64,000 bases of DNA from Carposina sasakii (lineage: Eukaryota > Arthropoda > Insecta > Lepidoptera > Carposinidae): NCBI GenBank assembly GCA_014607495.2, contig CP053149.1, positions 10,304,120 to 10,368,119 of the forward strand, written 5' to 3'. Below are positions 54,195 to 64,000 of the stretch, in pieces. The notes under the pieces are model-generated. The model was given only the letters and a program-made list of their open reading frames with translations, searched no databases and was not told where the DNA came from. Both the position numbers and the translations under genes were made by a program. The first letter of the stretch is position 1; each line of letters opens with the position of its first letter.

Positions 54195-55336
54195 AATGTT
54201 TTACTATGATTATAAATTTGAATTATCAAAGTTTTCCTTAACATGTCATTTAGTCCTATTTCGAATTATATAACTTTCTAAATCGCTTAAGTCATAAATA
54301 GAAGAAAATTAATAGATCATATTGTATTTATTATATTCATAAATAAAACAAATTGTAACGCAACTTTACAAATTAAATAATTATTTCATTCATACAATTT
54401 AGCATAATCTCTGCCGAGGTTCCTTAGCTTTGCTTTCATTGAGAAATAGCTATTATTTATTAATTTAATAGGTATCAAATATCTTAATCATAATGGTCTA
54501 TTATATTACAGTAGATGTCAAATGAAATAAAATCGTATAATTTATTTGTATACATAGCACAGTAAGTATTATCCACATTAAAATAATGTAGGTACATCGT
54601 TATAAGCACCATATATTCAAATTAAAATCGACACTAACTCGTATCATATTTTAGGTACCAAATCTGGGTACCAACACCTTTTTACAAGTGATTAAGGTAC
54701 TAAAGTTTTAGTTGTCTATGTGACCTAGTCTATGTGACCTTGTCTATGTGACCTTGTCTATGTGACCTAGTCTATGTGACCTAGTCTATGTGACGTTGTC
54801 TATGTGACGTTGTCTATGTGACGCTGTCTATGTGACGTTATGACTTAGTTTATGTAATAATATCTTTACTTTGATGTTGCCTATTTGACCTGAAATAGAA
54901 ATTGTTATTAGTTGACTTCGACTAAAACAAAAGAAACGACTTCAGCAAGCCTTGTTTGTTGTTACACATAAGTAAATGAATTTCCCAAATAATATCGATA
55001 CACAATAATATATCGACATGGCTATTTAAACTAAATTATAAATCAGTCTATGTGACCTAAGAACTAGATTATTAATCTATTCAAAATAAGTTATCCAAAA
55101 TACCGATAATACTTTAAAAAGCTTACACTAGATGCAAATTACTCCAATAATTTTGAAAATTATTATATGCAATATATGATAACATTATACTCACGAGATT
55201 ATGTTGTCTTGTTTCATATAAATATTTTATATACTTAGCTAGTTCGGAATATTCTCGCCTGTTTTTTTTTTACAGACTACAGAAGATATTAAACTCGAGC
55301 ACCGTGGCGGACCACGGCGGATGCAGGATGACCGAA
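54195..55336 (+). other. 3' non-coding region of the LTR retrotransposon
   Basis: AT-rich, without an env-like frame. Near the end, 'gttttttttttacag' (to about 55275) is a strong acceptor, followed by an open, GC-richer stretch 'actacagaagatattaaact' to the 3' LTR; a spliced product may use it. The usual purine run before the LTR is missing. Confidence 0.5.
54715..54840 (+). repeat. 14-bp minisatellite, nine copies
   Basis: Nine consecutive copies of 'tctatgtgacctag' and variants (cctag, ccttg, cgttg, cgctg, cgtta). One more 'gtctatgtgacctaag' stands alone at 55045. It lies inside the retrotransposon, behind pol. Confidence 0.93.
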
Positions 55337-55862
55337 TGTTAACGACTGTCACCGGAAAGACGTCACGGTCACAACAAAATCACAACTAACTTGTTAAATT
55401 AAATGTATTTAATTTGTTGAAACTAATTTATATGTTACTTATTATAATATCATTATGATTTATTAAAATATCCTACTTATAGAATAAATAAAAGTAGGAT
55501 AGGATGTCTCCTACTGATTTAAGCAGCTTCCGGTATCTAGTTCATAATTTCATAATTACAAAAAGACTTAATTTAATTCATTTGTATGATTAGTATTTTA
55601 GTTAATATTATTTACAGATTTTGTATATAATTTATGTACTAAATTATCCTCATAATTATTAATTTCACCAATTGAAGTTTCATACCGGAAATACAATTGC
55701 TAAAGTAACTAACTTAAATCTAGCGGTATAGAAAATGTATAAAATACCGGTAAACTTGTAAAACATTATTATTCTGTTTTTGAATTTTGAAGTGTAAGGG
55801 CGAAGCTCTGCCCGATTAAACATCTGAAATATATCATTGTGTTTATCTATCCTTCTGTAAAA
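55337..55862 (+). repeat. 3' LTR
   Basis: Identical to the 5' LTR except one base (55669). Followed by AAAT. Confidence 0.92.
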
Positions 55863-56124
55863 AAATATTCTACCATCACTCTAAAAACACTTTTGTTGTT
55901 TCATGGATCGCTCTTCTTCCTTTTTTACCCGACTGCCAAGTAAGGTTTTTAGTACTTAGCAATTGCGTGCTGTTCATATAAAAAAATCGAATTATGATGT
56001 AATAGATTTGCCCTGTACCTACTTGCACCACAGGCTTTATCCCAGGATTCGCGGATTACTTTCACACTGCATGTGGCATAGACATCACTGAAAATAAATT
56101 TGAAGATTAGGGTTTTGTGCATGT

Positions 56125-56345
56125 AAGAAACGATCTCGAATTGCGAATCTGACTTTTAAATACGCATAACGTAAAATTTCTGTTGACTTCTGATTTTCAT
56201 TCGTGGATGTTATTGGAGGAGGCCTATGTACAGCAGTGGACTTACTACGGCTGAAACGATAACAATGACGACTGTAAATCAGAAGTCAACAGAAATTTTA
56301 CGTTATGCAGCTTTAAAAGTCAGATTCGCAATTCGAGATCAATAT
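56125..56345. repeat. Inverted repeat (~65-bp arms) around an RTE tail
   Basis: The left arm (about 56129-56200) reads 'gatctcgaattgcgaatctg', 'acgtaaaatttctgttgact'. The right arm (about 56275-56340) is its reverse complement with a few differences. Between them stands 'ggaggcctatgtacagcagt', 'ggacttactacggctga', the 3' end of an RTE LINE. Confidence 0.75.
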
Positions 56346-56654
56346 ACGCTACACTGTGGCGTTCGCGATAAAGCTCGCTCGCGCTAAGTGCGCCCCGATA
56401 GTCACTGACGAGTCAATCGCGCCCACGCACCTCCCGAGCCTGTCTGCCGTCTTCTTGACAATGCAGATTTCAATGTTTTTGCCGGGAAGAAGTAAAACAG
56501 TGAATAAATAAGATATTTTTTAACAATGACACATGACAGATATTACGAAGACTATACATTGGTTTTTGATTTACCCCCAAAAGAAATGAGAACGATCTCT
56601 AGTTTTTGATGTTGACGATTAAACTTCTGAACTTTTTTAGTAAAATTTTGTATA

Positions 56655-57623
56655 GGGGAAGATCGGGTAATGGGAGTCAGTGGGTAATAGTGGTCACCCA
56701 CACATCTCCAAAAGTAACACTAATAGAAATGCGTTATGGATCCTCCCTGCCCGCTCTGTTCCCCTCGCTGTCGCTGCGAGCGTGCCGCGTGGGTATAGCG
56801 ACAGCATAGAGAATGAGAGGTGTGTTTTGTTTTTGCGGCTCGCCGATGTAAATTTTTACGGATGCAAAATATACAGTAACTTTTATAATTATTGGTCTAC
56901 TTGTATGTTACTATTTTACGCCCTTACTTGTACATTTGGTGTAATGATTTCCTACTTAAATCCGGAGTTTTTCTAATGTATATTTTGTGTTTATTATTTT
57001 TTCTTCATAAAATACTTGTGGGTAATGAGAATCGGGTGATCCCCATTGCCCGCTAGTGACCGCCACCCAAAGAAAAAGATAGGGGAAAGGAAAAATATAC
57101 GGGGTGATTTTTGGTCGTCAACGTTCCCCAAATTTACGGAATCTCCTCATCATCATGATCATTTTTCTCCATGGAAACATACCTGGGAAGTGTCTGGTTT
57201 CCAAAATATTAGGGTCCAAAGTTGAGTAAATAGACTGCGTTTTCTGCATAAATGCATTGACGCGTGTAGCAAGATTACGCGCGTGCCGAAGAAGGGGACC
57301 GAAAGAGTAAAGAGCACGATTCTCCAGGAATCCAACGATACCCCTGTATCAGACGTGACGCGATTTGTGTTAGATTTTTGTATGATCCTCATTGCCCACA
57401 AGGTGACCTCAATTACCCGTAACTTAGTGCAATGGGAGTCAAATCTGTTTTTTTTTATACTTTTATATTTCCCAAAGATGATTATCAAAGTGATGATTAC
57501 TGATCTCAAATTATAGCTAATGAAGTAAATTTTGTTATGAGGCGGTTGCAATAATTTTTTTGTTAATTTTAGCTTTTGTATTCTAATTCTTGCTTAAGTG
57601 ACCCCCATTACCCAATCTTCCCC
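56655..57623. mobile_element. DNA element with GGGGAAGAT ends, TA duplication
   Basis: It begins GGGGAAGATCGGGTAATGGG and ends with the inverse of GGGGAAGATTGGGTAATGGG; TA is on both sides (56653-56654, 57624-57625). The word 'gggtaatg' and its inverse recur inside (57020, 57045, 57410, 57430). It is 969 bp long and interrupted by a partial MITE M2 at 57100-57268. Short frames inside have no known relatives. Confidence 0.75.
57100..57268 (-). mobile_element. MITE family M2, truncated reverse copy
   Basis: Starts 'cggggtgatttttggtcgtc' after TA and matches the reverse of 36866 back to about 36700, breaking off after 'gacgcgtgtagcaagatt'. The rest of the element is missing. Confidence 0.75.
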
Positions 57624-57629
57624 TACACA

Positions 57630-59795
57630 TGTAAAGTGCTAATACATAGTTAAAATCAGCATTCCTATTTGGACTAATTCATTCGAGTAGGTAACGTGAG
57701 GGTATTGTTATGTAGCATAAGCTCTAAAAAAGCTGTAAAAAATCATAACGCCTCATGCTCTTAATGGATGCCCCATTACAACCAAAATAAATATAAATAA
57801 ATACTTATTTCGAATACAAAGTAATCGACAATGGGTACATAGAAAACAATTCGTAAAGTATTTGTTTATGGTCTGCCCAGTTAATCTCGTATGCGGTTGT
57901 GCACGGTTGTAAATAATTAAGCGCATTTGCGCATTCTTTTGCTCCTGTTTGCGCGTTGTGTGCGCGCACAAAGAGAAACGCGATTACGTGTTAGGTTGGT
58001 TTTAGTGCAAAGGCGCCGACGCAGCCTTAATGCAGTCTCGGTGTTCGCGGATAGTTTGTTCCTATCTCCACTCGACCTGGGCCAGTGTTTCCCAAAGATA
58101 GAATATTTTTTATAAACGAATATGTGTCCCGTACGTCAACCAAAGAATTTAGGGGCGTTCTCTCAGGCAATGAGCTAACAATTTGTCCCTGCCTGATCTC
58201 CGATATGCTAAACGTAGCTGTAGGACTTTCTACCGCGATCCTGCAGTTTTGGCTACATTTTCGGGAAAAATAAGTAGTTTTGAAGCAGTTAAATACCTAT
58301 GATAAATTAATAACATTAATTGATGAGTATTTATCTTTCTGATCGAAATATCAGCCATTTACCTATAACATACTAAGAAGTTAAGACTTGTCTAACTTTG
58401 AGTGCCACTGACCTAGACCTCACTATTGCGGATAGTGATCGTTGATAATCCGCTGGTGGTAAAAGCACCACTATTCAGGTGCAGCCTCTAGCGATCTGAA
58501 TAGTAAGTGTTTATCAGCATTAACCACATTAACACCTTTGGTATAGGTATAGCTATTTAGATTTATGTTGTTTGAGTATGATCATAGAATACTTAATAGT
58601 GCAGTATAGACGTAAAATCTTTCTCGATCAAGCAACAACCGATTCAAAGTGCGCAGTGTTACAATGAAAGCTCATAAAAGTTTTGTTTAATATTTATGAA
58701 TAGTTTTGATTGTTTGAGTACTCGTACGCCTTTCTAAAAATTATCTAACTACAGCAAAACTATGTAATAAACTAAGGATGTAATCTAATGTACCTATTAC
58801 CTATTGTACCTATGCTTTTCCTCAACTGAACTCAACAAAAACGTTCTATGTTCTTTACAAGGTTACTAAATTAAAATCATGGCTAATAATATCCATAATA
58901 CTTACTTACATTTAACTATTTGCCAACACATCATCACTGGTCGTGCAATACATGACACCTATTCTATTATCTTCGTTGTAAAGACAATTGAAATATAAAG
59001 ACTCCTCAACTTGTTTCACAACAGTGTGATAGGCAAACTATTGTAGTCGTATTCATTAATTGAAACCATAGTGCAACACGTCCAGCGTGGAGCAACACCG
59101 AGCAGGCCACAATTATCGCGTCGCGAGTTCGAGATCAATCAAATTTCTGTGGTGTCACGTTATGTGGGTCATTAATTACTGTAAACAGTAATTACTTTAA
59201 TTATTCCTGACACTCTTTGTGTAAAATCGTGAATTCGCCGCACGCCGTCGAAGGTCGACAGCGGCTCTATTATTAAAAGATGACTCTAGAAAGGCAATTC
59301 TATTAAATGTAAGTAAACCTTTCAATGGCCTTTGTCGTTGCAAAATATGTTATTTTCAAGCAGCCTTAACTATCTACTTGTTCGGAACCGATACTCGCTT
59401 TGTTAGCTTATTCCATAATGCACAAAATTATATTGCATTTGATAATTGGTACCTCTATCGTTATTACAAAACTTTAGCAAAAACTCGTAAAAAATCACCA
59501 GTTGCTATTTTATGGACGTAGTTTAGAGTTTTTTCTCGTCACTATTTTGTTTTAGCGGGTAAACGTTAAATTGCTACCTTCTTGATTATACCCTGCGTCA
59601 AGTAGCTATTGACTGAATCGAATAACAAGGTGTGAATTTCGTTGCTTAGTTTTGAATTAAGATGCATTTATTTTTTTATCTTAACAATAAATTTGTGTTT
59701 TATGGGATAAGATGTTAGAACTCATTGAGAGTTTGATACTATGACCCAAATATAGGTGGAAAATTAAAAAGAGATGGTCGACTTTGGAAAACTGT
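57630..59795. other. No gene recognised
   Basis: A GC-rich patch at 57890-58090 has long frames on both strands without an ATG in the best one; it could be promoter-like. The rest is AT-rich with no element of this window. Confidence 0.35.
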
Positions 59796-59797
59796 AC

Positions 59798-59960
59798 AAA
59801 TCATAAACTAGATTAATAATCTAGATATGTTTCGCCAACAACCGTGGCATCCTCAGGATTATAGAAATTAGTAAACCACTAATTATTATGAAACTCTAAA
59901 ACCCAACACATTATTACCTACCTATGTACTTATGTAGATTATTAATCTAGTTTTTGATTT
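59798..59960. mobile_element. Short MITE-like element with 26-bp inverted ends
   Basis: AAACTAGATTAATAATCTA (59805-59823) is exactly complementary to 59935-59953, and the match extends outward through 'aaatca' with one mismatch. The 163-bp element stands 26 bp in front of the candidate start codon at 59987. Confidence 0.65.
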
Positions 59961-59986
59961 CGGAATAGTGCAATGTATTGTCTTGC

Positions 59987-60133
59987 ATGCTACGTGCTCG
60001 GGTCTGGTTTCTCGTGGCGATTGTAATTAGTGCAAGTGCCTGTATTCGCAGTTATGAGTTATCAGATCCGAGGGTCAGTGGTGTAGGGCCCGGTGGCAGT
60101 CGCACCCATGGTGAAACTGTTAGTAATATAAAA
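59987..60133 (+). CDS. Probable first coding exon with signal peptide, unknown secreted or membrane protein
   Basis: The ATG opens MLRARVWFLVAIVISASACI: a basic start, a hydrophobic core VWFLVAIVI and a small-residue cleavage region ASA, i.e. a textbook signal peptide. It is followed by RSYELSDPRVSGVGPGGSR and THGETVSNIK. The exon ends in phase 0 at AAA before a good donor GTAAGG. A TTG nine bases upstream is in frame but not a likely start. No second exon is recognisable in the remaining 3.9 kb, so the first intron would be long. I do not recognise the family. Confidence 0.45.
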
Positions 60134-60546
60134 GTAAGGTTGTATTACTTCCAATATTATGATAATGCTCTACATTTTTGTTATGTCGCATTTTTCTACA
60201 CGAAACCGAGTTGAAGACACATCTAGGCCACATGGATTGGCTTGATTAACCTAATCGGAATGAGTGCTCCATATTGGAAGACAGTTAGGAGAATTATAAG
60301 TCGAGTGATACATCATAATAAGTAGGTACGTACAGTGCGCGTGCGCGTGCCGTGCGATACAGCGCCGCTGTCACGGTACCCAGTCAGGTGATCTCGAAAC
60401 TAGGGATGGCAAACTATATTTATTACTTTAATGAATACAGCAATGAATTATAGACATTTTTAAAGATATTTAAGTATTTTAGCGAGAAATTTATTATACA
60501 CAGAAGTCTGTGTATAATTATCTTAGAATTAGTCATTCTCGTTATA

Positions 60547-60806
60547 CAGGATGTAACAAAAGGGGTATGTTAAGCGAAAAGCTATGTAAATAGCCCACTA
60601 AAAGGAACCTACCCACAAAATTTCAGATTCGAAATCACATGTTTATTTTTCCAGATAGTATGGAGAATTCCTACACAACTCGGGAATGTACATACTATCT
60701 TGAAAAATAAACATGTGATATCGAGTCTCAAATTTTGGAAATAGGTTCTCTATAGTGGGCTATTTACATAGCTTTTCGCTTAACATACCCTATCTGTTAC
60801 ACCCTG
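60547..60806. mobile_element. Palindromic MITE family M1, second copy
   Basis: The 260-bp element begins CAGGATGTAACAAAAGGGGT and ends with the inverse of CAGGGTGTAACAGATAGGGT, TA on both sides. Its arms match the copy at 39837-40084, with about 10% differences by eye. Confidence 0.88.
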
Positions 60807-60811
60807 TATAA

Positions 60812-62650
60812 TTGCTTCTATGTATAATGGTCTTAATGAAAGTCAAGACCATAAGAAAATATTTATACATCGTACCAGCTAACCTTTGCATGAGCCAAGT
60901 CAAGGAATCGATTACTTTAACTAGCTCTACTCATACGAGAACCCCCAAAACGAAAATAGAATCAACCCTACCGAGACTCAACCGCACTAACGAACCAGGC
61001 GCGTGCTTCATTGTGTCGTATTATCTATCATTATCTCGCTAGCCTAGATACAGACGTATTCTATAACGTATGAGGCAATATTAAATATAAAACAATGAGC
61101 TTCGAATAAAGCGCCCGCAACTCCTTGTGTTGAACGGTATCGATGAGTTGCACAATAGGTTCGCTTGTATTCAAGTTTATACTTAATAATTCAATTCATT
61201 AAAATGTTGGCCTATCTCCGCTATTAAATATCTTTCATATGTAAAAAATCCAATTACTATCTAGCATTCTCCACTTAACTACTTATTACTTGGCGAATAA
61301 ATGATTGACTATATGTAAGAGCGAATTAATCTACATTTGAACTAGAATAGTAGGAACTATCATTAACATAGCACATTAATAAACCCAAGTTGTCTAATAT
61401 GTCTGATGTGAAGTCCGTTTGGAATAAATCACAGAGGATTTATTTAGTAAGCTAGTATGGTGACTAGTGAGCGCGCGCGGCTTCGGTCTCGGTGGCCGAG
61501 ATTGCAGCAGGTGGGTATAAATCACCGAGTGATCCGAGATACTGCGCTTGTTCGAGCCGAGCGTTTATAGTCTATGATTAATTCCATTTAGTTCACCTTA
61601 CGATACTTATCGACGGTTATTATATTTCATTAGCGTTGTAAACTATCGGTTTCATCAAAACGATCAATCAAGGTGTTAAGTAGAATATTTCGGGCATAAG
61701 GCAATGAGTTTTGGGTTTATTTATGAAAGGCCGATTGAACACCTGCCGCGATGCCGTCGATCTCCGATCAATACATAATATGATGTGCTAGCGTACCTAT
61801 TCAACTTATCACGTTATTAAATCATCATGCATGACTCATGTACAGGTTGGTGCCGGTCTTGATTCGTTTGTGTTGCAGTGGTTATTCTTTTTTAGGGGCA
61901 ATATTACTTATTCGAAAAAGTTTTGTAATTAGAATCTAAGAATAGGATACTTATCAATATTAAGATTACATAAATATATTATTTCTTAATATAAAGGCAT
62001 TAAAAATGTAGTGTGTAACTAAATATTAAAATGCATAATTTGCATTGATCGTAGCACTCGTAGCATATACATACCTACTTGAAGTTCATAGCGGTAAGCG
62101 CCAATGATAGCGTGACGCGCATTATCTACCTTGCAGTTGCAGTTTTATAATCTATACATCAGAATAACATATTAGCTATACATTACTTAATGAATTAACT
62201 TTAAAATATCCCATATATTTAAATACACATTTAATAAACGTACTCGTATTGTTTCTGATTATTAGTTCCCACGACACAGGATATCCTAATGTGGGGCTAG
62301 AGAGCAAACTATATAATGTAAAAATATTATTTTGGCCAAATAAATGAATTATTATATATTATTATTATTATTATTAACAAGTACAATAAATTGGCCGTAG
62401 TTCTGCAGAAAGAGACCAACAATAAAAAACGAGTTTCGATATATTGACGTTTAAATTTTCTTTATTTTTTTAAAAACTTCCCTTACGTTATTCCTGAAAT
62501 TTATTTATGTCATTTGGTAGAAATAAACTTCGTGCAGAATATTAAATAGGTTTTACAGAGATTTCAGTTATTTTTCATGTAATAAATCTTGGTTTAAAAA
62601 CAAGTAGTCGTTTCCTGCAGAATGTAACATACTTATAACCAAATTGAAGA
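60812..62650. other. No gene recognised; one TATA-like promoter candidate
   Basis: At 61510-61525 'gtgggtataaatcaccgag' has a TATA box in a GC-rich context (61455-61565), about 30 bp before 'gatactgcgcttgttcgag'. It could be a core promoter on the plus strand; no transcript is evident. An (ATT)n run lies at 62350-62376. Confidence 0.3.
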
Positions 62651-62653
62651 TCA

Positions 62654-64000
62654 GTGAAATTGTCTAAGTCTGCCAAAGACCCAAAATCACTCTGGAATAC
62701 AATTAAGGATATAACTAATTACAAATCTACAAAGTCTCAAAATATTGAACTACTAAATTCACGAACTTCACCTATAGAGGCGGCTGACTATGTAAACAAT
62801 TTTTTTGCTAATATAGGGCAAAGTCATGCTGAAGATATTCTCAATAAATCTTACACCTCGCAGGCTGTCAACCTTATGCCCCTTAGTGCTAACCTCTCGT
62901 CGTTTGCTCTTATAGATACTGATACACGGGAGGTTGATAATATTCTCATGAGCTTAAAAACAACCAGCGCAACAGGTTGTGATCGTATCTCGGTTGCTTT
63001 TCTGTAAAAGATTAGAACATTTGCTGTGATCTGTCACTTAGCAAACCTTTGTTTTGGACTCGGGATATATCCATCACCACTGAAACAATCGATTGTTACA
63101 CAAGTATATGATATAAGTATAGGATCAAAACAAAAAAATTGTGATACCAAATAAAAGATTAGAAAAAGTACGAAAGCTAAGTTATCTGCCGGCGTTTTTT
63201 AGGCCTAAATATAATAATTTCAATGGAAAAAGAATGTGGCAATATATTCTAACAGATATTATAAATGAATTACCTTTAAACATACAAACTCATTATTTAT
63301 AAACACATAAATATAGAAATAAAATAAAAGAACACAATTTGAATGATGAATGTTCGTAAGTACGTTTTAGGCTGTGGGTACGTAAACCGACGAAATACAG
63401 GATAGACTGCACTAGGCGGATAAACCCAAAGGGTTTTCGTTACCTAGTGATTAAGTGTTTTTATAAATAAATGTAGCATGTTTATAATTTAATAAAAAAA
63501 AATATAACACAAACATAAAGTGGAGAGAGAACGAGCCCTAATAACTATAGGCCGATTTCAGTATTTCCTGCTATTTCTAAGGTTATTGAAAAGCTCATAA
63601 ATAACCAACTTGTAACATATTTGAATAAATATAATATACTGTCTGAGTCGCAATTTTACTGAACTGAGGTTTAGGCAAGGAAAATCAACCGAGGACGCAA
63701 TTTCAGCCCTCACGTCTTTAATTACTGAACAAACAGATAAAGGTAACAAATGTTTAGCAGTATTTTTAAACTTGAAAAAGCTTTTGATACGGCATCACAT
63801 TCTATACTTGTACAAAAGCTGGAACTAATGGGTGTGAGGAGTGAACCTCTGGGTCTGCTAAGTGACTATCTTCGCTGCCGTACGCAGAGGGTAAAAATTG
63901 GTAAATTGTTGAGTCGAGAGTCCTTAGTTTCCTTCGGTGTCCCGCAGGGAAGCGTATTAGGTCCCACATTACCTATATTTTTGATATACATAAATGATCT
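62654..64000 (+). pseudogene. Non-LTR retrotransposon (Jockey/CR1-like) reverse transcriptase, decayed, cut by the window end
   Basis: The copy is 5' truncated near 62640. The first frame reads DPKSLWNTIKDITNYK, VNNFFANIGQ and ATGCDRISV to a TAA at 63005. It resumes at 63010 with LGIYPSPLKQSIVTQVY, is interrupted by an insertion (about 63109-63523), and continues NYRPISVFPAISKVIEKLIN. A TGA and a one-base loss follow LSESQF near 63660; then RQGKSTEDAISALTSLITEQ, a second frameshift before AFDTASHSIL near 63775, and FGVPQGSVLGPTLPIFLIYI. The usual acidic residue before the AFDT motif reads Asn (FLNL). The catalytic [YF]xDD motif would lie beyond the window. It is inactive. Confidence 0.88.
63109..63523 (+). 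repeat. Insertion within the LINE pseudogene
   Basis: About 415 bp interrupt the reverse transcriptase frame. The insert ends in 'ataaatgtagcatgtttata', 'atttaataaaaaaaaatata', an A-rich end, and the flanks share 'acacaa..ata' (gttacacaagtata before, tataacacaaacata after), consistent with a target-primed insertion of a retroelement end. Contains 'ccggcgttttttaggcctaa' and 'tgggtacgtaaaccgacgaa'. Confidence 0.5.

Larger units (their letters stand above)
49275..55862 (+). mobile_element. Ty3/gypsy-type LTR retrotransposon, young and complete
   Basis: Two 526-bp LTRs (49275-49800, 55337-55862) enclose one Gag-Pol frame. AAAT flanks the element on both sides (49271-49274, 55863-55866), a 4-bp duplication. 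The LTRs differ at one base only (G at 49607, C at 55669), so insertion was recent. The order Gag, protease, reverse transcriptase, RNase H, integrase is that of Ty3/gypsy. No envelope gene follows pol; the 1.1 kb behind it holds a minisatellite. A classical polypurine tract before the 3' LTR and an obvious TGGCGC primer site are not seen; TGGGATAC starts nine bases after the 5' LTR. Confidence 0.95.

Noticed and set aside
54195..55336. Envelope gene, i.e. an errantivirus
   Set aside because: No frame of useful length, signal peptide or membrane anchor follows pol.
57927..58115. Signal-peptide-like frame MRILLLLFARC
   Set aside because: The start codon is TTG, no ATG is available, and no splice site supports it.

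Overview
This looks like nuclear DNA from a moth or butterfly (Lepidoptera). Host genes are split by introns with GT/AG junctions, the background is AT-rich, and the window is packed with repeats I associate with lepidopteran genomes: LINE tails carrying 'GTGGACGCCCGCGAC', tRNA-derived SINEs, TA-flanked palindromic MITEs, hAT MITEs and RTE fragments. No species can be named from the sequence alone.

Layout. Two conserved host genes lie at the left, transcribed away from each other. ARPC5 (Arp2/3 complex subunit 5) is on the minus strand, exons between 1149 and 3073. PDCD10/CCM3 is on the plus strand, five exons between 7812 and 11647. The 4.7 kb between their start codons is almost wholly repeats: a split repeat, a 127-bp tandem array, an inverted-repeat element and head-to-head copies of one repeat family. 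From 12 to 30 kb the window is intergenic, with an almost complete mariner (14937-16184), several non-autonomous DNA transposons whose target-site duplications can be read, nested insertions and minisatellites.

At 30146-34815 lies an apparently intact DNA transposon: 34-bp perfect terminal inverted repeats, a 4-bp TTAT duplication, and one intact 804-residue protein with D..D..D motifs in an RNase-H-like context. It resembles the Sola superfamily (DDD transposase, 4-bp duplication) and is the most interesting element here. At 49275-55862 lies a young Ty3/gypsy-type LTR retrotransposon: two 526-bp LTRs differing at one base, an AAAT duplication, one uninterrupted Gag-Pol frame, and a 14-bp minisatellite behind pol. 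The right end (62654-64000) is a decayed non-LTR retrotransposon running off the window.

Other possible host exons are weakly supported: a signal-peptide first exon at 59987-60133 (plus), a short exon with a strong donor at 25535-25621 (plus), and candidate minus-strand exons at 40.75-41.3 kb and 47.8-48.6 kb. Apart from the two actin/junction-related host genes, the proteins encoded here serve the mobility of their own elements.
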